From the NCBI GenBank assembly GCA_947179485.1, contig OX359246.1:35877632-35941631 (forward strand): a stretch of 64,000 bases of DNA. Reading direction: 5' to 3'. Positions 36,310-51,900 of the stretch are shown here, piece by piece. The notes beneath the pieces are model-generated. The model made no database searches and was not told the origin of the DNA. It saw only the letters and a list, made by a program, of their open reading frames with translations. A program made the translations under genes and the position numbers. Source of the stretch: Allacma fusca. Lineage: Eukaryota; Arthropoda; Collembola; Symphypleona; Sminthuridae. How positions within the stretch are numbered: the first letter of the stretch is position 1; the number at the start of each line of letters is the position of its first letter.

Positions 36310-39300
36310 ACGTAACAATAAGTTTTTAAATACTGGACTTTTTTGAAGAGGGCTACCTCAATAAAGGGGGACCTTGAGGATCCCAGCTCATTTTCCAAGG
36401 AAGCATTTCATAGTTACGAATGATTACGAATTTTTAACAATGGACCAAAAATTTTACCCTTTTGATCATAACACAAACATATATCCTCGTCATTACATAA
36501 GTATTTCCCTCCGGAGCTTTTAGTATGGAGAGAGATCCTCTGCGTCCTTATACATACATACATGTAATAGTATCGGTAATAATTATTACACTATCCTGCT
36601 CCTTGTACTATCTACCTGTTATAGCATTTTTTTCCCTCAATAACCCTTTAAAATATTCTTTTTGAGAAAAAAAAATTGTTTACTCAAAAATCTGTCTCTT
36701 GGGCTAATGCTGTGTGTATAGGTACATATAGGGACTGTAGGTCAATCTCAAGAGTAATTGATCCGTTTCAGACACTATTGTAGGTCAGTGCTTTCCCATG
36801 GCTGTGAAGGGCTATAATAGATAATTGTGTATGGAAATTTTTACGTCATTCAGATACCTAAATCTTAAATGTATTCCTATATATTTCATCTCTAGTGAGG
36901 TCTTGTTCCTTATCATATACATACATATAATCATATATATGTACATACATGCAGACACACAGATCCGTCAGGTTATATCTTCCAAGGGCTACGTATAAAG
37001 AGACGGAAAGGGTTTGAAACCCATTGATCCTAAGCTGTTTTTTCTGAGAGCCTTATGTATGTATGTGCGCCAATGTATTTAAATACATGTATTTACATGT
37101 GTGAGCGCTCCTATCAAAATGTCCTTTTTGGGGAGGAAAAGCGGAAAATTCAGTGATGATTTATCCTTCAAGAATCTTTGAGTCTTTAAAGTAAACAATA
37201 TATTAATGCACCAATGTCTTTTGTGGTATTCACATTTTTTTTCTCCCCACAAGAACATTTTCTTTAAACTTGTCAGAAGAGTCCAGACCAGAGAGAATCC
37301 AAGGAGTCGTCACATTCTTGTAGAATTACTAATCTCAGGGATTCCTACATTTACTGAATCTCGCACTGAGTGACACACTATAACAGATATCATTTAGGGA
37401 TTTGAATCCGGATTGGAGTCACACACTGCAATAGATATACAGGATGAGCATTGCATTGGAACAATTGCAAAAATAACAGTGTCTCCCTCCAAGAGCGACT
37501 CCCTTTTATAAAGACATAGGGACAAAACTCCTGGGGCACATTCCCATACGTAATTACCACAATTGTAATTTTTGCGAATAAATCTCACCCCATCCTCTCA
37601 CAAGCAGATTTTGGGGCTCTCAGGGATAAAGGCTCTATTACAGTCCGAGTGGACTGTATGAGTGAGGTGCTACTTTCGCGGAAAGAATTTCCAAACCAGG
37701 TAATAATAAGGTTTCCATCAATTTCCAATACCCTTTGAATAAAAATGTTGTATTCAATTTTTTTTAAAGGTTACAAATAGATATCCCAATCTCAGTACCT
37801 TCTGCAAACGTACTAATCCTAACAACTTGCACGTGCACCCTGTAAAGTAATAATTATATGATTGTGCACATGAATCCATTAAAATAGGAGGGAAAGGCCA
37901 GGGCTGTAAAAACAGGACAAGAGAATAAGAAGCTGGAATTGATGTTGGTCCAAATTGTATATCCTATGTACGTAGGAGCTTTAAGTTTTGTCGTCATACA
38001 CACACAAACACACAAACACGTAACTTATGCGAAGGCACTTCCAAGAATAAAATAGGATGATCATAAAAATTTCAGTCACTTTACTAATGCCAGACTAAAT
38101 AGAATAGAATTGTACACATTCCGATGACAGTTGTCATAGGTTTTTCCTTTGTGTGAGGATTCCTTGTATCTATAGATACACCCTACATATTACATTACAT
38201 ATGTATACATATGTACTTCAATATGTACAAACTATATTCTAGTCTGGGTTGACTTTATTTAATTCCATGGGATCCCTCACATTGTACAATTTTAATAGTT
38301 AGCAAATAGAAACGTATCTATTTAAGGTACTGTTACAATATGTCAATGTCATGTCAGCCTTGAGCCTTGAGGTATCAAAAGTACTGCTCTCCCAAGAATC
38401 TTCAAAAAAGTTACGTGTATTTACTTGTACATAACACACGTTGAGGAATAATAATTGTGGTCCTGGTAATATGTGTATCTACTCTCTATAGGATTTGGTA
38501 CAGTGAGCTGACTCTCTGACTCAGATTTAGTCATATGTAGATATTTATGTTGTAGGGGAAGGCTGAGACGCGCTGAAAGGGTGAAGTTCTTTTTTTTATG
38601 TGGGTCATAAAAATGTTTAAATGGCTAAAATTAAGCTAGGACCAAGTGGCTCCTATCGAGGACTAAACTCTTCCATGTTATTCTGTGTGTCTGTGTCTGC
38701 TCATGGGGAGCAGTTACTTTACAGCAGCAACTCTCTCTCTCTCTCTGGCTATTACAACTTAAAAGAGGGCTCCTTGTCATTTACAGGATAGGAAGAATAG
38801 CGTCGGCTAAAAAAAATAAAGGAGACCATGGAAGAGACTGAAAAATATGAAACCAAAGGAACAGCCGCAGTAGTTTTTTTTTCAAGAGTAGTGGTTTTAA
38901 TAGCAGTAGTTTAGTAGCTTATGCTCACACTATATATCTACTGTAACACTGAACTATAAGGGATTTGTAGGTATGAGACTGTACACGTCTAGAATTGATA
39001 TTTGTACACATATGAACCCAGCAAGTCCACACACACACACACACACAATGAGAGCTGCTAAGGAAGGGGAAAACGCTCAGATTTTTCATGTGGGTTCGAG
39101 AGAATGGACATAAAAGATACGTAATCCTCCTTAATTAGGGAGGAGATGACAGAATTAAAAATTTACGATAATCTTTAATGAAAATGTGGGAAGCCGCAAA
39201 TCCTAGAGCATGAGGTTGCATCACCGATGAGTGTTAAAAGTATCCAAGAGCAAATCATAAAGTAACATGCTTTTCTTTTCATTTCAATCCTACAATTTTT

Positions 39301-39417
39301 TTTTCTGGGCTACTCACATTTGGAACAGCTATATAATATCTACATCATATCTGAATGCTTGAGCATCTTCTCTTCTTAAATCCTTTTTTTTCATGAGGTC
39401 AGTCCATCCACACACTT

Positions 39418-39441
39418 ACACACACACACACACACACACAA
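39418..39441. repeat. (CA)n microsatellite
   Basis: Uninterrupted CA dinucleotides. Confidence 0.9.
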
Positions 39442-40233
39442 ATGTGGAGCGACAAAAAATAATTCTCAAGTCGTCCATTGAAAACTCAAGGGAATTCATG
39501 AGGGTCAAGAGATATTTCCAGGGGAATAAAAATTCTCCAAAAAATTAACGACCCCAGGACATGACCACAACAAAAGATTAGAAAACTAAATCCTGACGGG
39601 AAACCAGGGCGCAAATCTGTTTCTTCTCAATTTTTTTGGAATTGTATCCCCAACCATTCACAATGTAATTTGTACGCAATGGACAAATAAAATGAATTCT
39701 AATTTTAAGAACTTCCTATTAATTAATAATTTCCAATACAAAATTTGTGCTCGCACAAATTGTTTCATTTCATTGCAAAATTTTTTACTGTAGATATTTT
39801 ATACACACATGCGTGGGGACATTTTATCTTGAGGACTAGATATATAAAATACTCCTTATTAAAAAATCCTCAGGGATTTTTCCACAACAAGTGCGAATAA
39901 AAATTTGAAGTTAAATGTTAATTCAAAGAGGTGAAAAAATAATTATGAGCGGAGGCTGTCCTCCACCTGACTCCTATATAGAAAAAATGGATTGAAGCCA
40001 TGTAAGTATATTGCCCAGTACAGGGGTACATATGTATGTGAGACTCTAGTGTTTTGTGAGACACTAAAACATATCATTGGCTGATAAGGGACTGGCACAC
40101 CTAGGATGTAAATGTCAGAAACTGGCTACTGGTGTCATTTGATTCATGAATAATGGGCTGAAAAGGGCGATAAATTTTATTCAAATTTCAAAGCCAATGT
40201 TGAGTATGATTCTGATGGGGTGAGGGGAAAACT

Positions 40234-40283
40234 TGTGTGTGAGTGTGTGTGTGTGTGTGTGTATGTGTGTGTGTGTGTGTGTG
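40234..40283. repeat. (GT)n microsatellite, about 50 bp
   Basis: Interrupted once each by GA and AT; among the longest dinucleotide tracts in the window. Confidence 0.92.
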
Positions 40284-42897
40284 AAGTAAAATTTATGTTT
40301 TATTTTACCTCCGAGAGTTCTTGAAACCCCCTGTCTTTACATATGGAAGTACATATGTACATACATACGTGTATATACACACAATAATCCACAGAATTGG
40401 AGATAATCAAAGACTCTTTTGTCGCTTTTTGTTTCCCCACTCTTTGAAACAATCCCCCACCACACGTTGACTATCTGCATATGTAAAGCCACTCATTTCT
40501 ATTAAATTTTTTCATGTTTCCAATCACTTATCTCCCAACCTCTCTCGGACTCCGCATGGTTATTGCTTGTACACATCTCTCCCAAGCTGAGTTTTTTATG
40601 AGGCCGCTGGAGCTCTTGGGCCCCGCTAAGGAACATATGTCTTGGATTTTTATGGTGACATTGATTTAGAGCACTGTTTCACCCAATCTAATGCATATTT
40701 GATGGAATTAAATTTATTCATTGTAAATCCCTGGTTATTACTACACACAAACTTGTTCCTTGGCTCCTGGAATTTCCTATTGTCAAAAAATGTGAAGACA
40801 TTCCCTCAAAAAAGGAGCTACCACCTTTCCACTCATACAAAATAAAAATTGTATGCATATAATTACATACATACATATAGATACTATATTCCTCTTAGCT
40901 GCAGAACAGTAAACCATAGAATTTTTTGACGGGTGAGGCTGCTGACAAATATTCCTCTGCAACTTCTGTTCCAGCCCCAAAAAACCGCACCTGTGAATAA
41001 TTACATCAATTAGGACTCACCCTTTAAAACTGTGTATAATCCACAGATGAGAGTACAAATAATGACGAGAGTGTCAAGGATTTTAGAATACTTTCCTCAC
41101 ATTTCATTTCTCTCCCTAAACCCCCCCCCGCCCCTCCTCTCCTCCAAAAAAAATTACAGACTGTTACAAGTGCTCCTCTGAATTTCCAAGGGCTTTTATG
41201 TATAATTACACCCACAGTACAGTACATAGTAGAGTATAAGAATCCTGGGAATTAATCTATCTACACAAGGTTTTTACAATTCACATAAAACTGTGAAAGT
41301 TACCTTTCCTACAAACTTCATATCTCTCGGGAATATCCCTTCTGGGGATCTACTTCGGTGTCCATTTAGTGAAGAATTAAGACTTCCCCCCAGGAATTTA
41401 TTTTTCAGACCAGAGTGTCAAATTGAACTTAAATTCTTTTTTGTGAATTCATTTACCTACTGTGATGCTTCTCACTTTACTGCTCTCATTGTACCATGGA
41501 GGTAATTCCCAGGGTATGTTTCTACAATCCTTTCCGTGTATTTACTTTCCGCTAAATGAAGAGTTGGATTTAGTAAAAATTACTATTGACTCAATGCCCA
41601 TTACAAAATTGACACGTTCGCAATAATATGTTGACCTACGTCAGATAAATAGTTTCGCAACTATTTAGCACAGCCTTTGCAGCAGGAGCAAAAGAATTAT
41701 TATTGACTAGCAAATATTACCGTATTGATTTAACTGGCTAGCAAGGAGTTGGGATGGGGGATAGATATAGCTATCGTTTACTCTATTGACAAATTTTCCC
41801 AAGTGAGAAATAATATCTAATTAGCTATCTCTATTTAGGATTCTGAAGAATTACAGCAGGGATACAATTAGACACACTCTTTTGCCTCACAGAGGCTCAT
41901 ATACATACTACCCCTGGGAAAGTTAAACAAAAGGTCCGGACTGTATTTGCTTGTCTTGGGCTGGTTTGCAATAAAATTCCACATTTATAGCTATTTGCAT
42001 ATATGTAAGTACGACCACTGGGACATTTGCAAAGTCAATAGGACCACACTCGCACATGGGCTGGCTGGATTTAATAGCCACGTGAGTACAGATACAGTAC
42101 CAGACAGTTATCATCTACAATGTTAGATTTGTTTTTCCATACTAATTTTTCTTCAAAAGATTTGTTTAAAATCACAGGGTTAATTTACAAGCCATCCTGA
42201 CATTTTGTGCATACATCATTAGATACATAATTACGTGGGACATTATGCGTCTATAATCTTCAAGGATTTTTGAAGGAAAACTCTGAATAAAATATAAAAA
42301 ATTGTTCCATGAGAAAATGATATGCTTTTTATGAAGCTGGAATAATTCTTATCTATCTACGTAACTGGAATTTTAGTTGAATTTAATAATTATTTCAAAA
42401 TAAATTAAAATAAATGAGTCTCCTGCGAACCCGAACCCGCTCAAATAATCAATCAAGCTCAGAATCCCAAGACTACAGTACAGAGCTAAAAACCAGTGTG
42501 TATGGATGAATAAGACTGAATATAGTAGGAACAGAGGGATGAAATTCTACATAATAATAAAAGAGAGACGAAAGACTAAAGGATTGGGACAAGACTGAGG
42601 AGGTTCCTTTTTTGAAAGATATGCTTCACAAAACTAGCATTTGTTCACAGTTGACACGGACTTTTTGCATATTATTTAATACTACATGACTCGGGCCACA
42701 CCCGTCGTGGTGACACTAAGCCTTCCTTTTAACCATTAGATTTTTTCCCCTCTCCCTTCACATATCATAACTATACAGATGAGATGTATTCACACTAACT
42801 AAAAGCTCTCCATGATGTAAAGTAGAGTGGACATTGTTTTCCTCTGGGAGGATGATTGTTTATCTACATGAAAGGTTCCATTGAGGTAGAGGCTAAA

Positions 42898-42952
42898 GAG
42901 AGGGGGAGAGAGAGAGAGAGAGGGAGAGAGAGGGAGAGAGAGAGAGAGAGAA
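42898..42952. repeat. (GA)n purine tract, about 55 bp
   Basis: GA repeats with regular GGGA interruptions; purine-only strand, possible GAGA-factor type sites. Confidence 0.92.
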
Positions 42953-45900
42953 AAAAACATCTTCTTTGTATCTAGTCCCAAGAGCAAGTGTCTCTCTCCA
43001 GTCAAAGTAAATGTGGGGCTGAGTGTGTTCTATAGGAAATTCCTACTCTTTAATGTAAATCACATGCAAATGTATCCTTCCACTTTTCCAAAGGCTTCAA
43101 TCACAATTCCAAGCATAATTTTTTAATTAATTTAACCAAGTCGTATGTCTTCCCTTTCACATATGAATTGCAGAGTGAGCAAAAATACTAAGATACTACA
43201 GTAGTGTATTTAGAAGCCTTTGGAATACATTAGTTTTGTCCACGCTGTTCACATTATTATCCTCCGAGTCACAGAGGGAGAGAGAGAGAGATATGAAGAG
43301 AGAAAAGAGATTTAATCAAATCCTAATGAAACTGAAATGCTCGGATTTTTTTATCAATTGCGGTAAACTGAGCACGAGTAAGTCAAATCTCTTGATTATG
43401 ATAATCCAGTCATGCGAACGGATGGATTTTTTTCTCTCTCTTCAATGTTTAAGTAGTATTTACATACCCAAGGAAGGATTTCAAAGAGCTTTATACAGTA
43501 TAGATTGATAGATATGTATATACTTAAATATATATGTAATTATATGTACGTTAGTGTCTTGCCCCTCCGTCCTTTCATGAATCATTGAGACAAGTCGGAT
43601 ATTTTTTGAGGTTAATGATTTCTTCACTATGGAAATCAAGACCAGAATTATTATTGATAAGGGGTAAGTGTACACACTCATACTGTATATGTATATTACA
43701 CTCCCCTCAGGAATCTTTCAAATCTATATAATTTAATGTACTAAATAATATTGGATGTAAATGTGAGTTTACTATAGGCATATGGGCTGCTCACTATAGG
43801 TATCTATCTATATTTATTAATTATATTTATTTACATGACTACTATACTGCACATGGAGAATCTCAGGACAAACGCTATGGGCCTGTCATGCCCTACTCCT
43901 TGGGTCCTTGCTGCCTCAGTGATTTCCATTAATAACTTTTTCATTACTGGTTTTCAAGTTCCTTCCTTCCCATCCATCAACTCATTTTTATCCAGTGGGT
44001 CTGTCAGGGAGGATGATTCAAGCTTGACTTTATATATATATAAATATATTTATTAATTATGTAGGAAAGAATTTATTTAGAAGGACACTATATACATAAG
44101 TAATAAGTACAGTCAAAACTCTCCTTCCTTCTTTCTGATGACTACAGACAGGACCGCACTTGAGTCCACAGTATTGGGCTTATCAATAGAATGAAAGCTC
44201 AGAGTATGCCAAAAGTGAGACCATTCCGTAACAAACTCAAAGGCACTTGATCCTTCTGTCCTCCTCTGAATGCTACACAGTATGAATACATAAAATGCAT
44301 TATTACTATCAATGGCCAGTGAACCGTGTGTGAGAGCCGTGAATGCCTCCTTAGCCTTCTTGTCTCATCTCTTCTTAAATTCCGTATTTTTTCCAATAGG
44401 GCTAATAAAAAAAAAATATTTGTATCCATAATCATATCTGTAGATATATAATTATTGTATACTTTTATTTAAATGAATATACTGTAGCCCTGGAATTTCC
44501 TCACACAGTATAAGCCGTCCTCATTTGATTTTTAATTTCAAGCCCCACACTTGACTGTGGGCATGTGACATGTTAACACATAGAAATGTACATATTTTAT
44601 TTTAAATAGGACCAATGGATTTGAGTGTGAACAAATATTTAACCATTTGAATTTAATAACTCACAATCAGAATCGGACCAATGACGTTCAACCAACATTA
44701 CTACATTTCCTGTTGGAGGTCAGGTCATGAGGCTGAGACGTGTAGGATTTAAATTGTAGAAATACAAAATAATGTTTTGATTTGTCATGGCACATTTATA
44801 TCACGTCAAGGATTAAATAATTACTAAAATTTCCTCAAATTAATTTCCTATTGACTTCCCTATTTCTGTGGAGAATATTGACCTGGGGGAAAAATCCTTG
44901 ATTTACATAGAAACTAATTTTTGAAAAAATTTAATCTTTCAGATATTCTACATAAAAGGTACTATCCTCAAAGTCAAGGTTCCAGAGAACAGGCGTGTCT
45001 TTGTCTACACAAAAACATGTGACTCTTCAAATAATAATTATAGGCAGAGATATCGAGGGAGAATCTAATCAGAAAATAAAAATCTTATTGTTACAGGAAC
45101 AAAAAAAAAATCTATAATGAATATGGGGGTGTTTACTTCAGTACAATAGGCACCTTTAGCCTTTAATTGAAACTATTTATTTGGGGAGATGGGATCAGCA
45201 GCAGTCTGGAGACTTTCCAGGGAGTTGGAGACTCAAGGTGGGAAACAATTGAGAGCGATTGGATCAATTCCAATGATTCTGAAGGAAATGAATGGATTGA
45301 CACCTGCGTGGGTTCTCATATAGGTATGTATCTACCTATATAAGAGTCCTCAGCTGATTGTGAGAGGCCAAGAGTTAAGAAAAAGGAGTTGAAGCTCAAA
45401 TCCCCAATGGATTGGATTCTCTAGGCAATTAATAGAGATTGATTGACTATATGGCCTATCATCGGAGGCTGTGAATGTGAACTTGGAAAGGGCAGCTATT
45501 CAAGAGCTATTGTCACTGTAATAATGATAATGGTCCTGCAGTAATCTCCTTGTTTGGTCACTTGACCACTCCAAAGGCTCAGGGTGGCTCGCGGTCTGTT
45601 CACTTGACTCTTTACACTTTATGTAATTCGCTATATACAGTTTAAGTATATATGTGTTTGCTTCAAACCCTCCAATCCCCGAACTTTCTTTCGCTTTTCT
45701 TTTCTGTCAATAGAACAAGCTTTACATATTGGGTGACCAAGTGTGGAGTTTTGAACCATAGGATGAGTGAGCAGGACAAGAAGGCAGAGCCAGTGAGAAG
45801 ACCATGGGGATGAAGAATAGGACCAGTCCTCTCATTGACACTTGTGGAAAAATTATCTGACGTACAGAAAGATACAGAGAGAGAGAGAGAGAACTTACAA

Positions 45901-48900
45901 AGTGTCAGCTCCTGGCAATCAACAAACTCCTGGCTCATTACTCTCTCCCTGGCAATGGACGTCAATGGCCAGTTTTACTTTCGATAATGATGCCACATTA
46001 TGGTTCCCTCCAACACAACCCTCGTCCCGAGTCTTCATACCTTTCCTGGGCTGAGGTCTCCCCAGTCAGCCCAAGATCCCTATCGAATTTTCCTATTCAA
46101 GTTAATTATTCTTCCCTAATTTACAAAAAAACAAATCTGGACACTTTCAATCCCTTCCTCACTCCCTAAATGAATTCTTTCTCATTTGCAAATTTTTAAA
46201 AGTTGTAAATTATAAAATTGTGAAACTAAAATAAATGGAATTACTTCAATGGATTTTGATGGGTATTTTAATAAAAATTATTTCCACTAAATGACATCAT
46301 CCCGGGTGGCAGAGCTAGCGTATATGTACATAAATGTGTGTGTGTGTGTGCCTCCGTCAAGTAATGTGGATGTTCTTGAGGATTCCGTCGTTGGAGCTCA
46401 AAAGGAAGGAAGGCTAAAGGCCAGTAGGCTAAAGCTCTTTGGAGATTTGGTTGCCAAGCCCATTACGTGTGCTACACATTAATCAAGTGGTTCAAATTTG
46501 GTGAGACGACGAGTCAACGTCGTCAGCCTTTTCATGTCCATTGGGGCCAGAGACTGACTCTCATACCTCAGAGAGTTCCTTCATAGCTATCTAAAAGGTA
46601 TCAACTTAACTGATGGGACACTCTTCACTCCCAGATATGTATCTGTATAGCTCTCCCATAATGTATTTTTTGTAATAAAAGATTTAGGAAATCTGAACTT
46701 ATTACCTGTTCAAGAGCCATAAGTCAACAATTCATGCTAATATCTGGAGCTCACTTGAATTCAAATTACACTGTCCGGCTCAGTGTGTGTTTGTCTGTGT
46801 GAGAAGCTATGTACATATGTAGTATGTGTCTGTGTGTATCTGTCTGTGTGTATGTGCCTGTGTGTGTATGAAATTTTAACTATAACTTATGAATACATGA
46901 AAAATTTTTGGGATTCATGAAATGATTAGGACTTTACAGAGTCCTTTGGTCTTTGGGGAGGGTGGAACGCGCTGGGTTATGCATGGAACGTGTGTGTTTG
47001 TATCTGTCTGTATTGGACACTCCAAAATGAGTACATAGGAGTAGAAACATCAGGATACCTACAGAGGTTTAAGACCCAGTGTAGTTTCCCCCGTTGACAG
47101 TCCCATAGCGACATTAATCCAGGAAGCAGACAGGGAAATTAGGGGATTATAATAAGTGACTGCTTTGCATGCAAGTGCCTCTGTCAAATGTGCGTTGGGA
47201 CTTTTTATTGTTATTGTGTGGTGGCATGGGATACTCCTTGTGTATTATTCATTCAGCATTATGACTTTACAGGATTTCTTTCAGCGGAATTTTTTTCCGT
47301 CTGGACTTAAAAGCTTTTTTTTTTAAAAAAAAATATACAGCAAGTGGGTGTACAGGTGGTATGTAAACTATCCATACATATAGGAGAAGGTTGGGTGAGA
47401 GGGAGAGAGAGAGAGGTGGGCGCTTTGGGAGAGATCCAGTATTAATCTGACACTCAATGTACTGTAAATATATCTATCTGGATTCCTCTCTCCACAATTT
47501 AATGTATTCAAAAACTGTTGGCGGATTCATTTGCATGGAAAATTGGAGTAGAAGTAGAACAGGGAGCAACTTCTGTGTGTTTGTAACACTCAAGTCTCAA
47601 GTCTCAACTGATGCCTGTCAGAGATGATGGAGGGAAGTGGGAATTCTTCACTATTTATAAAACTCATTGAGTTTTGCCTGTACATATGTAATTACATACA
47701 TAGAATCTCATCAAGGGAAAAGTTCAAAGGGTTGGAGATGATCCAAATAAACCTCCGGGTCAAGCTACAGTGAGGTCCTCTCATTTCAAGATTAATTTCT
47801 CCAAATATAGACAGACGAATAAGGGATCCGTTTGACATAAGAAAAATCTATCGGTATAAGATCCAATGGCTGTTTGGACCCTTCATTTGTAAGTAAATCC
47901 TGCCCCGGCCATGCTAATGTGAGCGTGCGTGCTGGGTGTAATTAAATGAAAAATTTACATATTTCTCTTCAAATTCTCTTTCCCAAGGAGTAGGAACAAA
48001 TTGGTAGATTTCCTCCGTAGCTCCTGCGAGTAATTAATTGAAATTCGATCCACTCTCAGAGACAATTTAATTTAAATAAAAATCATATACATTTCACTCC
48101 TCCATGTACATAGGAACAAGCATTAAGTCTTTATAGAACGTGCTGTCTTCTTTTATGGGGGAGGGGGGGGGGGGAGGGGAAGAGGGAAGAATGAGAGCGA
48201 TGAGTCTAATTACTCATGCACACTGAAGCCCTATATATGCTCTTATAAGGAGGTATTTAACTACTGGCTCCACTCCAGTGTCAGTCCCATTCGAAGGTAT
48301 AGGGAACGACTCCCGAATTCCACTTTGGCTCGAGGTAACAATTAGAATTTTAAATCCATCCAGCTCTCCGCATCCTCATCCCCAGTATTGCTTTTCCCTC
48401 CGGCCTTTCACCATGTCGAATATGTAAAAACCAGCTAATTATTTATTCATCTCTGGTAGCTCTCTCCTATACGATCTACTGCTCCTAGCCTTCCCTAGTA
48501 AATGTCTTCAGACTCCAAGTCCAACTCCTTAATTTTACATGGACCTGGAACCAGCGTAGTAACAAATGAAGTAGCTAGAAACAGATACTCAAACAGTACA
48601 CACAAGCTATAGATTCCTCTAATTTTTTCCCCCCTCTAAAATTTTCATGTAGATACTAAAATTAATTTTACAAATGCCCCATCATCCCAGCTTATACGTA
48701 CGTATCTCCTTCCATGTAAATACATACTGGAACCCTGGCGTGAACAATTCTTAATGGAATTTTCTCCAGCTATGTATAATAATTCCAAATAGGAAAGCTC
48801 CCTATCCCTCATGGCGCCTGGATTATCCTTTTATTATACAAGATTTTTTATTTACATACACAGTAGTGTAGTCCCTCCTGTGTCGACAGCTCCTTGTTTG

Positions 48901-51900
48901 TAGGAACTGTTCCAGTTTTGTCTCCGTCTTGTAATTATTTTAGAAATCTTCTTCTAGGAATTAAAAGGGACAAATAGAATTTCCCTGAGGGTCTGTTCCA
49001 ACAATTATTATACAAAATGGGGAATGAATCCAGATTTATATGTCCACAAGCTTGGGAGAAATTGAAGACAACATTTAATAATTCAGTCTGCTATCCTTCA
49101 GCTCTCACAGTATAGTCCATAAATACAAGCTGAGTGTCTATCTACTGTATAGGGGCTGAATGAATATGAATCAGTTTGCGGAAAAAGATAGGGACTGGCT
49201 GTTAATTTGTGATAATTACGAAAATGCATAGGACTAAACAATAGGCGGCATGTTTGGGCTGATTAGCTCCAAAAGTCTGCCGTCATAATATGAGCAGGAG
49301 CAGGCGTGAGGTGAATGAATCGGTCCCTCTTCAAAAAATACTCACACCGATCCGTTAATTACTCAAGTAACTTGTGTTTTCACTCTGGGAATTAAATTTG
49401 AGAGGAGGGGAAAGAGGGATTTAAAATATCTGTAATTATTATACATACCTAGATGTATCAATGCCTTCACTTTTACAATCCTCATGTGTATAGTTTGTTT
49501 CTCAATACAGAGACTATAATATGTTTGAGATGTTTTCTCTCCCATCGTCTGTCCGTCCTCGTCTCCATTGACTGTAAAAGCACGCGCGGCTATCTCTCTG
49601 TATGGAATTTATAGGATTTTAGCTCATAATTGAAGAGGATGTGAACTGCCTGACCTTCCCGCTGACCTATGGGTCTGCGCTGGTGCATCGTGTGTTTGTG
49701 TATCAAAGTCTAGATACTCATAATACGATTTTTATGGATGGATATGTATTTATATATAGTCAAGGCGGAAATTCTTATGTATAGCACTTGGGGTGTATAG
49801 GATTTTGATGGGACAGGGATGTATGTTATGTACATACTCCAAAATTAAAAATCTATATATGAGGCTCTATACCTATCTATCCATATGAGAGAGTACAGAC
49901 CCAGTGATTTCCTTCGGAGCTTATCACTGTCAGATATTTGGTGGAGATAAGAGCCAGGGCATGATCATGATGGTCATGTTCATGTCACTCACGACACTGT
50001 CATATATGCTGACCTGTTCCTTTTCCCAGACCTCTCTCATATAGATACACAGAAATAAAATAGTGCATATTATGCACAAGTATAAGTGTGGAGTCAAGTA
50101 CATGCCTCATCCCAGGATGGTGTACGTTATGGCCCCTACTCTGTACACATAGATATACATATTGACAATCATTAAGGAAGACTCCAAGAGACCGGTTGGG
50201 AAACAACTCCAGTCGTGCCATTTGTTATAATTACACACACACGCATAACTCTTGGAACTTTATTTAGAATCTTTTCAGTCCCGATCCTACAGTATAGATA
50301 CATGCACATCTCTAGATACTCTCTATCTACATATAAGAATATTTCAAAAAGTTGATGATGCAGATGAAATCCTATGTCCATACTAATTGTAACCATATAG
50401 CTGGAGGCATCCACATTGGTACTCCGCTTGGTAACCTTTAATCTACATATTGTAGGTATTCCTCTCATTGTCAATGGAACTATGTGTAGATATATTCCTG
50501 TAAATGGAAGGAAACCCATCTTCACAAAAACACTAGCCCATGTCTTCATAGTACATAGATACCTATTGGAGTAATACTAATCAGTACACGAAGTCCCCAT
50601 TGTCAGGAGACAGACCCTCGTGCTCCGAAACATGCATTACTACAGAGCTCTCTGGCATTCCAAAATATCCTCCGATCCTATTGGAGTCATTTCCATAAAG
50701 AGGCAAAAGGTCAATTGCTATCTTTTTCCCAAGCTTAGGAACACTCCGGTATAGATAACTGATAACGGTCCCATCCCAGGGCTTATCCTAAGCTAGGCAT
50801 TACAATATCCTAATGGAGAGCATACACTCACACTAACCAGTCAATATCACTTTTGAAGTGTTTCCTATAATTTCTAAAGTATGACATTTCTCCAATTATT
50901 TGATTTCTCGGGGGTATCTTCCACAGTTGTTACTGGCCCCTCTGTGTTTTGACAGAGTAACTCTTTTTTCTTTTTTTGACTAACAGATACAGAGCTTGAA
51001 AACAAACGCTCGCTGAATGAGCCGTGTCATACAGTCCTGACACATTACGTACATATTTGTAGGTCCCTAAAGGACGAGCTCCAAAAATGTAGTAATACTT
51101 TCTAAAATTGTCACAATTTTTTTTTTTTTTGAGGGGGGGAGAATTTTTGTTATTTTTTTAAAATTCTGCCGTAAGATTTCTACAGAGTGTTGGAAGGGTG
51201 GGGGTAATTTTATAAGACTGTGGAGGAGGCTTAGAGTTTTGAGGAGGACATTGGGCAGGGAGGAGGAGGGATGAGAGACTCAAAAGTGTGTAGATATATA
51301 AAGTGCGAGTACTGTATGTGCAAAGATAAAAAAGTCCGATTGTTTGAGGTTGACAGGGAGATTAGGCCGAGACTCTCCGAAGATGATCAAAGGATGATTT
51401 GACTTTGAAGTTGTGTATCTTTTATGGTCAAGGAATTAGAGATGATAAAGGAGATGGAGTAATGCAGTAGCGGAGTGTAGCCGGAAGGGAATTCCTAATT
51501 GATGCATGGGGAGATGGAAGGATGGATGTAGGAAGGTTCCCACGGTGTGTGCTGGTCGAGTGTCGGCACGTGGGTCGTGGGGCTCCGGCTTTTACAGCAT
51601 CAAGTCCTACGAGCGAGAGCCAGCGTCCGGAGGAGCAGGCTGGCTTCTATCCACACATCACTCCAAAGAGCACGTATACTGCAATGAGGAGTGTCTCTCT
51701 CTCTCAGTTACTCACTCCATACATACATACATACGTTAGACCCACAACAGTACCTTTTCCTCAGGTCTTTCTCTCCTGCCTCTCGCTCGCACTCTCCTCA
51801 CTCGCTTTACTTCATGCCATGGGGCAAGCCATAATATAAGAAAGCTCTTCAACAACACATACACTTGCTCTCCTCTCCACAGAATACACACAACGCTAGG

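Noticed and set aside
51506..51839. Overlapping frames in GC-richer DNA upstream of hairy-like copy 2
   Set aside because: Two frames are open at once and neither has a motif; more likely promoter or 5' UTR sequence.
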